From assembly GCA_029936295.1 (NCBI GenBank), contig JAPYTH010000002.1, forward strand, positions 1-64,000: a DNA stretch of 64,000 nucleotides, read 5' to 3'. Both the position numbers and the translations under genes were made by a program. Origin of the DNA: TMED109 sp015660425 (GTDB lineage: Bacteria > Pseudomonadota > Alphaproteobacteria > TMED109). Below the pieces are notes generated by a model. It was not told the origin of the DNA, searched no databases, and saw only the letters and a program-made list of their open reading frames with translations. Of the stretch, positions 8,532-16,538 are shown in pieces (within the stretch, counting starts at the first letter, position 1; each line of letters opens with the position of its first letter).

Positions 8532-9792
8532 GAGAAATCTCCGTCTTTACGACAGATATGGCATTGTCCCAACTATCTTTTGCCATAGGAAAAGTTTTTT
8601 TAGATAAAAATATTCCTATTAAAATTAATCCTATAAATAATAACCAAGATGTAATGCCATTAGCATTAAATTCTCTCCAAAATATTATAATTTCACCTTC
8701 GCCTTTAGATATTAAAGACCGAAAATATAACATCTCTATTATTCCTATTAAACCAATCAATCCCGTTATTACACTTCCAATTGCTAATAAATAGGGCTTA
8801 ATTAAACTAATAAGTAGATTTTTATCAGTTCTAGCTATTGGACCATGCATAACAATTAATCCAGCTAGTCCTCCTGGGGCAAACATAACTATTCCAGAAA
8901 AAGTTAGTCCTAGATAAAGAAGCCAAGCTTCTGTAACATCAGCTAATGTAGAATCCAAATAGGTAAGTCCTATAGCTCCTACAATTGGTCCCAGAAAATG
9001 CCCAGCACCCCCTATAAAAGCCATAAATAATACGGCCCCAGATTGAATAATACTGACAGATTCAAAGCCTATATGTTCGTAATTAAGAGCATGAAGACTT
9101 CCTGCAGCCCCTGCAAACATTGAAGATAAGGCAAATGCTTGCCATCTAACTCTTCTTACACTGTATCCGATGAAAGCAGCCCGCTCTGGATTTTCTCTAA
9201 CCGCATTGCTCATTCTTCCAAATGGTGTTTTAGTAATGATGTACATAAGTGCTACTGCAACTAAACACCAAAATAATATTAAATAATAAATTTCAATTTG
9301 AGGACCAAATGTTATTCCAAAAGGTTCTGGCCCAACCATTCTATCCGTTTGAATACCATCTTCACCGTTAAAAAAGAGTACAAATATAAGTGTCATGGCT
9401 GTTACCATTTCACAAAAACCTAACGATATCATAGCAAAGGCAGTTCCAGCTCTTCTAGTGGAAACATATCCAACTATAGAACCAAAAAATAAGCCAACAA
9501 TGGCCCCTATTAAAGGAAACAATACTGTTGGAAAGTAAGGTAGGGTTTCTTCGCCAATACCATTTAAAATATGAATAGAGGCATAACCGGCAAGGCCAAA
9601 ATAAATGGCATGACCAAATGATAACATACCACCTTGTCCTAGCAGCATATTGTAAGCAACAGTAAATATTATCAATACGCCCATTTTGGATAATAAAGTT
9701 AAAGCAAAAGAGGAGTCAAAAACTATTGGTAATGCTGCAGCAATAATTGCAATTATAATCCACGTGGAAAATGATTTAAAAATACTTACCAT
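8524..9792 (-). CDS. livM: branched-chain amino acid-type ABC transporter permease, LivM family, C-terminally extended
   Basis: A 422-residue inner-membrane permease. The LivM core is recognisable by LGQGGMLSFGHA, the coupling segment AVRENPERAAFIGYSVRRVRW and the later AFIGGAGHFLGPIVGA and FAPGGLAGL. Typical LivM proteins are about 300-350 residues. After FAPGGLAGL this one adds about 100 residues with two further hydrophobic stretches (starting near PYLLAIGSVITGLIGLIG and SWLLFIGLILIGIF) and a charged tail. It begins inside the livH stop (TAATG on the minus strand) and overlaps livG by 8 nt. Confidence 0.93.
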   Translation of the reverse strand: MVSIFKSFSTWIIIAIIAAALPIVFDSSFALTLLSKMGVLIIFTVAYNMLLGQGGMLSFGHAIYFGLAGYASIHILNGIGEETLPYFPTVLFPLIGAIVGLFFGSIVGYVSTRRAGTAFAMISLGFCEMVTAMTLIFVLFFNGEDGIQTDRMVGPEPFGITFGPQIEIYYLILFWCLVAVALMYIITKTPFGRMSNAVRENPERAAFIGYSVRRVRWQAFALSSMFAGAAGSLHALNYEHIGFESVSIIQSGAVLFMAFIGGAGHFLGPIVGAIGLTYLDSTLADVTEAWLLYLGLTFSGIVMFAPGGLAGLIVMHGPIARTDKNLLISLIKPYLLAIGSVITGLIGLIGIIEMLYFRSLISKGEGEIIIFWREFNANGITSWLLFIGLILIGIFLSKKTFPMAKDSWDNAISVVKTEISHE

Positions 9793-10739
9793 TAGACGTC
9801 CCTATTGCCAAATAGTCCTCTTGGACGAATAATTAACATGAGCACAAGTACTAAATAAGGTAAAATAGGTGCTATCTGCGAAATTGTAAGGTCAATCAGT
9901 ATGTGCCACAAGCTTTCTATATCTACAGTAAAACCTATAAGTTCAATAAAGTTATTAATAGAAAGATCAAGAGAAATTGCGGTAGTTTGCAGTATGCCTA
10001 TTAAAATGGAGGCAACTAGCGCACCTTTAATAGACCCTAGACCACCTACTACTATTACAACAAATACTATTGGTCCAAGGGAAAACGCCATAGAAGGTTC
10101 TGTTCCTAAAGTATTGCCTGCTAGCACTCCTGCAAGGCCGGCTAATGCACAGCCTAACCCAAAAACTAACATAAATACTTTTGGCACATTATGTCCTAAA
10201 GATGCTACTATATGCGGATGTGTCAACGCAGCTTGAATTATAAGACCTGCTCGTGTTTTAGTTAATACACTGAAGAGAGCTACAAACATTGCTATTGATA
10301 TTATTAATGTGAACATCGCATATGCTTGATATCCCATGCCACTCATAGAAAATAAAGTAAAGTCCAAATATTCAGGAACATGATATCCAACGGGAACCTT
10401 ACCCCATATCATTTGGACTAATTCTTCTATTATATAGAACAATCCAAAAGTAAATAAAAGTTCGGCTACATGTCCAAATTTATGAACTCTTCTTAATGCG
10501 TATTTTTCCACCATAGCACCAAGAAAACCTATAATTAATGGTGCTATAAATAATGCTGGTACAAAGCCAATATATTTGCTTATTTGATAGGCAAAATAAG
10601 CACCTAACATAAAGAAGGAGGCATGAGCAAAGTTTAGTACACCCATCATGCCAAAAATTAAGGTTAAGCCACTTGATAGCATAAAAAGTAACATACCATA
10701 TAGTAAGCCATTGAAGGCTGTAAATAAAATTACGTCCAA
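9792..10739 (-). CDS. livH: branched-chain amino acid-type ABC transporter permease, LivH family
   Basis: A 315-residue, highly hydrophobic permease with the LivH landmarks GLTLIFGMMGVLNFAHASFF near the N-terminus, VPVGYHVPEY in the periplasmic region, ALTHPHIVASLGHNV and VVVGGLGSIKGALVAS towards the C-terminus. It ends in IIRPRGLFGNRDV. With LivM it forms the membrane channel of the importer. Its stop and the livM ATG share a base, a sign of coupling. livK lies 26 nt upstream. Confidence 0.94.
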   Translation of the reverse strand: MDVILFTAFNGLLYGMLLFMLSSGLTLIFGMMGVLNFAHASFFMLGAYFAYQISKYIGFVPALFIAPLIIGFLGAMVEKYALRRVHKFGHVAELLFTFGLFYIIEELVQMIWGKVPVGYHVPEYLDFTLFSMSGMGYQAYAMFTLIISIAMFVALFSVLTKTRAGLIIQAALTHPHIVASLGHNVPKVFMLVFGLGCALAGLAGVLAGNTLGTEPSMAFSLGPIVFVVIVVGGLGSIKGALVASILIGILQTTAISLDLSINNFIELIGFTVDIESLWHILIDLTISQIAPILPYLVLVLMLIIRPRGLFGNRDV

Positions 10740-10765
10740 TGTTTTATCCTAAATATATAGTAATA

Positions 10766-12028
10766 TTAACTCTTTGGTCTTTTCATCTTACAAGTCGTAG
10801 GTAAGGTTATATTTTTTGCATCTACCCAACCATCGGTAACATAAGCCATGCCATAGTCTTCACCATTGTATGTAAATGTTTTTTCAACATCAGTAGATAT
10901 ATGACTTATAACCATATCAAAATGCATTTGATGATCTTCAGCTCTCATATAAGCTTCTCCATGAGGGCCTTTTGTAGTCATTCCCTCTAGAGCAAAACCA
11001 ACTGCTGTTGGGTCAGCAGATCCTGCTTTTTCAATCGCTTCAGCGAACATATCCATCATAAATCTTTGTCTATCTGCATAAGGACTTTTATTTGAATAAG
11101 CTGTATAATCAGCCTCTATTTTTTTTAGCCAATCTGGTTGACTTGCATCATTTTCGTGTGACTCAGTAACTTGAATAATTGGATTAAATGTTGAAATTTT
11201 TACTCCCATAGAATTCATAGCAGCAGGTATCCCTGCATATATAGTATAAAAATTAACTTTTAATTGAGAATTTGCAGTAGCTGTTATCAAACGAGCAGCA
11301 TCAGCCCCCCAGTTCCCTGTAAGAACTGTATCTGCTCCACTAGCAGTAATTTTAGCTACATAAGGATTAAAGTCTAAAATTTTTCCAAACGGTACTATTA
11401 ATTCATCCCCTACGAGTTCAATTTGAGGAGCTCTTTCAGCAAGTAATCTTCTAGCTGCTGCCTGAAAAGATTGCCCGTAGGCATAATTTTGATTTAATAA
11501 GTAAACTTTTTTAATACTAGGGTCTTTATTCATTTGTGATATTAATGCAGCTACTTTCATATCTACGTTGGCATCAAATCTAAAATGATAAAAATTGCAT
11601 AATTCGTTTGTGAAGGAGGTAGTCACAGCTGAGTGATTAAGAAATAAAATTTCCTTGCCTGGGTTTCTTTTATTATGTTTTCCTAACGTTTTTATAATAT
11701 TTAATGCATGATTAGATCCAACACCTTGCGATACATATCTAATACCCTGGTCAATTACTTTTCTTAACTGTTGAATTGTTTTTTCGGCCATCATGGCATT
11801 ATCATAAGCAACTATTTCAATATGTTTCCCACCTAAAACACCACCGGCTTTATTAATTCTATCTGCATGAAATTCTAAACCTTCTATCAGATCTAGTCCA
11901 ATTGAAGCTACTGGTCCTGACATCGGTTCAATAACTGCTATTTTAATGGTATCTTCTGCTTTAGTAATAGAGGCATAAGATATTAAAGTAATAGACAGTA
12001 ATAATATTTTTATAAAATTAGTTAACAT
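10766..12028 (-). CDS. livK: ABC transporter periplasmic substrate-binding protein, LivK-like
   Basis: A 420-residue type I periplasmic binding protein with a Sec signal peptide (hydrophobic run from about residue 6, ending near ITKAED). The mature start, IKIAVIEPMSGPVASIGLDL, is the standard ligand-binding lobe of the family. At 420 residues it is longer than amino-acid LivK proteins (about 370) and resembles members that bind aromatic acids or amides, so leucine need not be the ligand. A strong Shine-Dalgarno (GGGAGGAA) precedes the ATG. It is first in the importer operon and divergent from the RhlG-like SDR. Extra copies of LivK-like proteins often act with remote permeases, but here the full set is present. 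Confidence 0.92.
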   Translation of the reverse strand: MLTNFIKILLLSITLISYASITKAEDTIKIAVIEPMSGPVASIGLDLIEGLEFHADRINKAGGVLGGKHIEIVAYDNAMMAEKTIQQLRKVIDQGIRYVSQGVGSNHALNIIKTLGKHNKRNPGKEILFLNHSAVTTSFTNELCNFYHFRFDANVDMKVAALISQMNKDPSIKKVYLLNQNYAYGQSFQAAARRLLAERAPQIELVGDELIVPFGKILDFNPYVAKITASGADTVLTGNWGADAARLITATANSQLKVNFYTIYAGIPAAMNSMGVKISTFNPIIQVTESHENDASQPDWLKKIEADYTAYSNKSPYADRQRFMMDMFAEAIEKAGSADPTAVGFALEGMTTKGPHGEAYMRAEDHQMHFDMVISHISTDVEKTFTYNGEDYGMAYVTDGWVDAKNITLPTTCKMKRPKS

Positions 12029-12067
12029 TTTGAATTTCCTCCCTCATAATTAAAAACTTAGAGGCTC

Positions 12068-12095
12068 ATACTACATTGGCTAATCTAAAGTTCAA
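12068..12095 (-). promoter_or_regulatory. candidate livK promoter
   Basis: On the minus strand, TTGAAC (plus-strand 12090-12095) and TAGTAT (12068-12073) are 16 nt apart, with a leader of about 30-40 nt before the livK ATG. It interleaves with a plus-strand promoter candidate for the SDR gene, so a regulator bound here could act on both. Assigned by consensus match only. Confidence 0.4.
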
Positions 12096-12105
12096 TACTT
12101 ATTAT
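12076..12105 (+). promoter_or_regulatory. candidate promoter for RhlG-like SDR gene
   Basis: TTGGCT (12076-12081) and TATTAT (12100-12105, five of six consensus bases) are 18 nt apart in the 101-nt divergent spacer. An AAGGA lies shortly before the SDR ATG at 12130. The core overlaps the opposite livK promoter candidate. Confidence 0.4.
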
Positions 12106-12129
12106 TAATTTTTTTAAGGATTTTTTACT

Positions 12130-12927
12130 ATGTTAATCAATAATTTATTTTCAGTTGAAGGTAAAGTAGTCTTAGTGACTGGTGGTTCTAGAGGAATAGG
12201 TGAAATGATTGCTGCTGGCTTTTGTGCCAATGGAGCCAAAGTATATATTTCTGCAAGATCAAAAGATATTGTGAAAAAGACAGCTAAGCGATTAACAAAA
12301 CTATATGATTCTCAATGTATTGGAATAGAATCTGATATTTCTTCTATTGAAGGGGTAAAGAAGCTAGGTAATGAAATAAAAAATAGTGAAGATCATCTTG
12401 ATATTTTAATAAATAATGCAGGAGCAGCTTGGGCTGCTCCTATTGAAGATTTTCCTGAAATAGGTTGGGATAAAGTTATGGACCTATGTGTTAAATCTAT
12501 GTTTTTTCTTACGCAAAATTTATTACCTTTGCTATGTAAATCTGCAAATAAAGAAGATCCATCAAGAGTAATTAATATAGGATCAATTGATGGAATTAAT
12601 AATCCTGAATTTAAAAACTTTTCTTATAGTGCAGCGAAATCTGCCGTACATCATATGACACGGGTACTAGCAGCAGAATTAGTAAAAAAACATATTAATG
12701 TAAATGCAATTGCTCCTGGTCCGTTTCCAAGCAAGATGTTAGGTTCAGCAGTAGAATTTAATTATACAGAATTAGAACAAAAAAATCCAAGAGGACGAAT
12801 AGGAACGCCAGAAGATATAGCGGGTCTAGCCATATTTTTATCTTCGAGAGCAGGAGCATATACAATAGGAGAAGTTATTACATGCGATGGAGGTTTAGTT
12901 GCCTCTGCAGGACATGATTTAAGTTAA
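12130..12927 (+). CDS. short-chain dehydrogenase/reductase, RhlG-like
   Basis: A 265-residue classical SDR. The cofactor loop TGGSRGIG is at residues 17-24, NNAG at 95-98, the catalytic Ser at 152 and YSAAK at 166-170. PGPFPSKM (196-203) is characteristic of the RhlG / 3-oxoacyl reductase-like group. It would oxidise or reduce a carbonyl or alcohol with NAD(P)(H); the substrate is not evident. It is divergently transcribed from the importer operon. Its 3' end overlaps the convergent glutathione transferase gene by 9 nt. Other possible names are gluconate 5-dehydrogenase-like or generic ketoreductase. Confidence 0.92.
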   Translation: MLINNLFSVEGKVVLVTGGSRGIGEMIAAGFCANGAKVYISARSKDIVKKTAKRLTKLYDSQCIGIESDISSIEGVKKLGNEIKNSEDHLDILINNAGAAWAAPIEDFPEIGWDKVMDLCVKSMFFLTQNLLPLLCKSANKEDPSRVINIGSIDGINNPEFKNFSYSAAKSAVHHMTRVLAAELVKKHINVNAIAPGPFPSKMLGSAVEFNYTELEQKNPRGRIGTPEDIAGLAIFLSSRAGAYTIGEVITCDGGLVASAGHDLS

Positions 12928-13892
12928 TTTTTTTTCTATATCACTTAGGTATTTATTAGCATCAATTTTGAAATAAGGATGCTTTCTAAGTTTTTTGAAA
13001 TGTTTAATGGAAAGATTAAAAGATTTTGGTCCTAATTCGTTAATTATAGAATTTGTTCCATTTTTAGGGTTATTTAAGGGAATAATTTCTCTATAAAATA
13101 ATGAGAATTCACAAAAAAAGCATATATCGGCTAACGTAATATTTTTGGAAGTTATAAAACCATTTTTTTTATTTTCACGAAGAGCATTCTCAATACCTGT
13201 CATGTATGAAATATAAGCTTCTTTAGCTTCATTTCTTATAGTTTTGTTTACTGAATTATTGTTAATAGATAATAAATATTTTTGTGAAGATCGTGCAAAA
13301 ATAAGTGAAGCATCAAGAAATCCATCTATTCGAGAACTTTCATAAGGAGTTGAACCATATAAAGTATTATTTTTAGTTTTAAGTCTTACAACTAATCGCA
13401 TTATACTATTGGACTCGAATATACCAATTTTACCATCAGGACTAAATGCAGCTGGGATTGTTCCATAAGGTTGAGTAGCCAAAAAACTAGCTGNNNNNNN
13501 NNNNNNNNNNNNNNNNNNNNNNNNNNNNNNNNNNNNNNNNNNNNNNNNNNNNNNNNNNNNNNNNNNNNNNNNNNNNNNNNNNNNNNNNNNNNNGGACTAA
13601 ATGCAGCTGGGATTGTTCCATAAGGTTGAGTAGCCAAAAAACTAGCTGTTTTGTAAAGCTTAATAGAAAAGCCAGTTCTGCCTTTTGTGGTTTTATCTGC
13701 TAGTTTCACTTTATCTTCTTTAGTTAATGGCCTTGCATCAAAATCCCATAACCAATCCTTTATTTCAGTTGGCTTTGTTCCTCTAAGCTCAATATTTATA
13801 TCTAAAAATCTAGCTGCAATTGTAGACTTCCAAATTCTAGGTGTTGGTAAGTAACAAAATATTCTTAATAAAGGTTTAGTAGTTTTTACCAT
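12919..13892 (-). CDS. glutathione S-transferase family protein (split by assembly gap, reconstructable)
   Basis: Two open pieces flank the 100-N run. The upstream piece starts at 13892 with MVKTTKPLLRIF; the downstream piece ends at 12919. Both contain the same residues, ATQPYGTIPAAFS, because 55 nt are repeated at the gap edges. Removing the Ns and one repeat copy leaves exactly 819 nt, a single 272-residue frame. It then reads PYGTIPAAFSPDGKIGIFESNSI, the thioredoxin-like glutathione-binding core with its ES pair, followed by a helical C-terminal domain. Family members conjugate glutathione or carry out reductive or isomerase chemistry. The start overlaps the preceding SDR stop by 7 nt. 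The function of this one is unknown. Confidence 0.85.
13439..13648. repeat. 55-bp identical gap flanks (unmerged contig overlap)
   Basis: Bases 13439-13493 and 13594-13648 are identical over all 55 positions, and each touches the N run. The length equals a common de Bruijn k-mer size. Collapsing them restores one open frame. This is an assembly overlap, not a biological repeat. Confidence 0.9.
13494..13593. other. assembly gap (100 N), spurious
   Basis: A run of exactly 100 N inside a glutathione transferase gene. Because its flanks overlap by 55 nt, no sequence is likely to be missing. Confidence 0.95.
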
Positions 13893-14611
13893 TTTTCTAT
13901 GTCCGGTCTTAGTTCTACATCAAAAGACCAAGCAGATCTTGCTTGATGAGCAACATGGAATATTTCATTAGCTATATCTGTGGGTTTGCAAAAATAACTA
14001 TCTTCTTTGTCTCCGGCAAAGATTGGCCTTGTTCTAGGTGTATCAATTGCAGCATCTACTAATACATAGGCCACATGCACACCTTTAGGCCCTAATTCTC
14101 TTGCTAATGATTGTGCTAATATTCTTTGAGCGGCCTTAGTAGGTGCAAAATATATAAAATCTGGTTTTCCTCTTAAAGCAGATGTGTTTCCTGTAACAAT
14201 TATAGAGCCTAATTTATTTTCTATCATATTTGGAGCTAAGGCTCTTGCAAAGTATAATAAAGATTTTGTGTTAACATTAAAGTTTCTATCAAGTCTTTCA
14301 GGGTTATCGCTTAGAAAACTTCCTGCTAACCCGCCATCAGCAACGCCAGCAACTGCATTATGAATGAATATATTAGGATTACCAATATCCGATATAACTT
14401 TAGAACAAGTCTCAGAAATTTCAGTCATATTGGATACATCGCATTTGTATGCATATGAATTAGGTGTTTCTTTTTGTAGGCTATTTATAAAATCACTATT
14501 TCTCGCGAGCATTATAACTTTATAACCATTTTCAGAAAATTTTTTTACACTTGCTGTTCCTGTACCAGGGCCTACTCCAGCTATTAAACAAATTTTTCCT
14601 TTATCAGACAT
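13886..14611 (-). CDS. atypical SDR-family protein lacking the catalytic tyrosine
   Basis: A 241-residue Rossmann-fold protein. The glycine loop is GVGPGTG (12-18) and the NNAG position reads HNA (84-86). A Ser is available at 144. In the active-site helix, Lys159 is followed by AAQRILAQSLARELGPKGVHV, but the residue four before Lys159 is Phe155. The nearest Tyr, 154, is one position off. Classical YxxxK catalysis is therefore doubtful. It may be a non-redox or atypical member, possibly a partner of the two neighbouring glutathione transferases, with which it forms a minus-strand set (13 nt from one, 7-nt overlap with the other). Confidence 0.85.
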   Translation of the reverse strand: MSDKGKICLIAGVGPGTGTASVKKFSENGYKVIMLARNSDFINSLQKETPNSYAYKCDVSNMTEISETCSKVISDIGNPNIFIHNAVAGVADGGLAGSFLSDNPERLDRNFNVNTKSLLYFARALAPNMIENKLGSIIVTGNTSALRGKPDFIYFAPTKAAQRILAQSLARELGPKGVHVAYVLVDAAIDTPRTRPIFAGDKEDSYFCKPTDIANEIFHVAHQARSAWSFDVELRPDIEKW

Positions 14612-14624
14612 TTAATTTTCTCCA

Positions 14625-15233
14625 TTAAGAAGTCTTATTTACTGTATCTAAGAAAGATTCTCTTTCCTTAAAGTTTTCATATATTTCTACTAAATTTTTT
14701 CTATTTTCTTTCCATTTTTCATCAGGAAATACATTGTCTAGAACAAGGCAAGCTAGACCAATAGTAACATGAAGCTTATTAAATGTGTTGCTGAAAGCAT
14801 TTGATTGTTTTTCCAAAAGATCAAATGTTCTTGTAGATCTTCTTTGTTCGTGCTTAATCCCAGCAGGAAAATGAAATTCTGCTGGTTTGTATAATTTTTC
14901 TCGTGCTCTTGACACTATAGATTCTAGAGTTTGCGATGCTATTGTATCTAAAGCATATATTTGCCAATAGCTTTTTTCATCTTGTGGAATGAATTCTTTA
15001 CTAGTACTTTGTTTTTCTAAATAATTACAGATAGCCATTGATTCAACTATCTTAAAACCTTCATTTGTTTCTAAGGTAGGAACCATTCCATTAGGGTTAT
15101 GATCCATAATTAAGGCGTCTTCAGACCTTGTAGTAGTAATGACTTCTTCCATTTGGTCCATTAGGTCTAGTTCTCTTGAAATAATTCTACATTTTCTAGC
15201 TATAGGTGATGTTACAGTATAAAATATTTTCAT
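14625..15233 (-). CDS. glutathione S-transferase family protein
   Basis: A 202-residue protein with an N-terminal thioredoxin-like domain, starting MKIFYTVTSPIARKCRIISR. The substrate-proximal motif SPIARK is at about residues 9-14. The glutathione-binding segment PTLETNEGFKIVESMAI contains the usual cis-Pro and ES pair, and a helical C-terminal domain follows. This length is normal for bacterial GSTs. Its ATG overlaps the stop of the upstream thioesterase gene (ATGA), so the two are translationally coupled. The reaction is unknown; dehalogenation, isomerisation or ether cleavage are all possible in this family. Confidence 0.88.
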   Translation of the reverse strand: MKIFYTVTSPIARKCRIISRELDLMDQMEEVITTTRSEDALIMDHNPNGMVPTLETNEGFKIVESMAICNYLEKQSTSKEFIPQDEKSYWQIYALDTIASQTLESIVSRAREKLYKPAEFHFPAGIKHEQRRSTRTFDLLEKQSNAFSNTFNKLHVTIGLACLVLDNVFPDEKWKENRKNLVEIYENFKERESFLDTVNKTS

Positions 15234-15344
15234 GATTTAGGAATACCTTTCTCTATATTTATTTTTTGCCAAATTCCTTCAGCAGTAAATATCAATTTAG
15301 TTTCTAATGTTAGTTCTACTCTTATAAAAATTGCTTTTCTTCCT
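15230..15344 (-). CDS. PaaI-type hotdog thioesterase, C-terminal fragment
   Basis: Between the GST start and the N run the minus strand holds 37 open codons, beginning GRKAIFIRVELTLETKLIFT and ending EKGIPKS before a TGA that overlaps the GST ATG. The alternating pattern, with AEGIWQKI following, matches the last beta strands of PaaI/4HBT hotdog thioesterases, where a final strand reads like AxGxW or AxGTF. The rest of the gene is lost in the 15345-15444 gap. Such enzymes hydrolyse acyl- or aryl-CoA esters, which would suit the CoA-linked catabolism suggested nearby. The fragment is short, so the family call is tentative. Confidence 0.6.
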
Positions 15345-15444
15345 NNNNNNNNNNNNNNNNNNNNNNNNNNNNNNNNNNNNNNNNNNNNNNNNNNNNNNNN
15401 NNNNNNNNNNNNNNNNNNNNNNNNNNNNNNNNNNNNNNNNNNNN
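15345..15444. other. assembly gap (100 N), real missing sequence
   Basis: Exactly 100 N with no repeat at its edges. It removes the 5' part of the thioesterase gene and the spacer after the enolase-superfamily gene. A hotdog thioesterase of about 130-150 residues would need roughly 300 nt more, so the true gap is probably longer than drawn. Confidence 0.9.
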
Positions 15445-15449
15445 TTATA

Positions 15450-16538
15450 TCAATTCGTTTTGTATTGTTTTAATTTATCAAAATTAAATTCAAATCCTAT
15501 GCCTGAAAGATCTGAAACTAAACCATAGCCTTCTTTTATTTGAAGTGGGTGGGAAATGTATTCTTCTATCCCAAATGCATGAACTTCCATATAAGCTGCA
15601 TTTGGACAAGCCGCAAGCAATTGAATATGAACATCATGGGCACCATGTGACATAACAGGTAAATTATTAGCTTCTGCAAGTTTAGCTATTTTCATGAAAG
15701 GAGTAAAGCCTCCACATGTAGTATAATCCGGTTCGGGAAAATCTACCCCGTTATAATGGAATAATAATTGAAATTCTTGTAAGGTATGAAGGTTTTCACC
15801 AGCAGCAATAGGAGTTTTACCATTATTTTTTAAATAAGCATACCCTTTGTAATCATCCGGAGTTATAGGTTCTTCTAGCCATGTTAGATTAAAATTACTA
15901 AGTTCATTAGATGCTTTTAATGCTTGATCTACTCTCCAAGCTTCATTAGCGTCCGCCATCAATTCTATTTCGTCTCCAATATGGTTTCTTACTGCTTCAA
16001 CCCTTTCAATATCTTCCTTAAGTGTACTTCTGCCTAACCGCATTTTTATAGCTTTATAACCCTCTTCTATATTTTTTGTGGCATTTTCTAGTATTTTAGC
16101 TATAGGAAAGTTTAAGTCTATATTTCCTGCATATACTTTCACATTTGGTGAATATCCTCCTAATATTTTCCATAAGGGTTGTTTTAGTCTTTTACCTAAT
16201 AAATCCCAAAGGGCAGCATCTACGGCTGCTATAGCAAAACTTACTGGACCACCTCTTCCAGCATAATGACTTTGTTTCCACATTTGTTTCCAGAGATATT
16301 CAATTCTAGAAGAATCTGAATTTATTAATATAGGCTTATAAGTGTCTTCTATGATTCTTGCTATTGCAAGTTCTTGTTTGCTGTGCATGGTTGTATAACC
16401 TTGCCCAATATTTCCATTTTCATCAGTAATTATTACTATTACCATTCCAAATCCTGTCATTAATCCTGCAGCATATGCTTCAACAGGTTCTTTTAGTGGT
16501 ACGGTGTATGATAAAACTTGAATGCTTTTAATATTCAT
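15450..16538 (-). CDS. mandelate racemase/muconate lactonizing enzyme family protein (enolase superfamily)
   Basis: A 362-residue protein with the capping domain first and the TIM-barrel after. Residues fitting the superfamily metal site are the Asp in MADANEAW, the Glu in WLEEPI and the Glu in AAGENLH. A His-Asp dyad of the mandelate-racemase subgroup is seen in EPDYTTCGG and MSHGAHD. The second-strand base motif reads KMR (AIKMRLG) where mandelate racemase itself has KxK. It would abstract an alpha-proton from a carboxylate, most often in acid-sugar dehydration or racemisation. The substrate is unknown. It heads the minus-strand set with the thioesterase, GST and SDR genes. Confidence 0.92.
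   Translation of the reverse strand: MNIKSIQVLSYTVPLKEPVEAYAAGLMTGFGMVIVIITDENGNIGQGYTTMHSKQELAIARIIEDTYKPILINSDSSRIEYLWKQMWKQSHYAGRGGPVSFAIAAVDAALWDLLGKRLKQPLWKILGGYSPNVKVYAGNIDLNFPIAKILENATKNIEEGYKAIKMRLGRSTLKEDIERVEAVRNHIGDEIELMADANEAWRVDQALKASNELSNFNLTWLEEPITPDDYKGYAYLKNNGKTPIAAGENLHTLQEFQLLFHYNGVDFPEPDYTTCGGFTPFMKIAKLAEANNLPVMSHGAHDVHIQLLAACPNAAYMEVHAFGIEEYISHPLQIKEGYGLVSDLSGIGFEFNFDKLKQYKTN

Noticed and set aside
13439..13648. 55-bp direct repeat as an attachment site or target duplication
   Set aside because: Both copies touch the N run, the same length recurs at trpG, and collapsing them restores the gene; it is an assembly overlap.
1..16538. The accessory region as a mobile island or prophage
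   Set aside because: No integrase, transposase, tRNA boundary, inverted repeats or change in base composition was seen.
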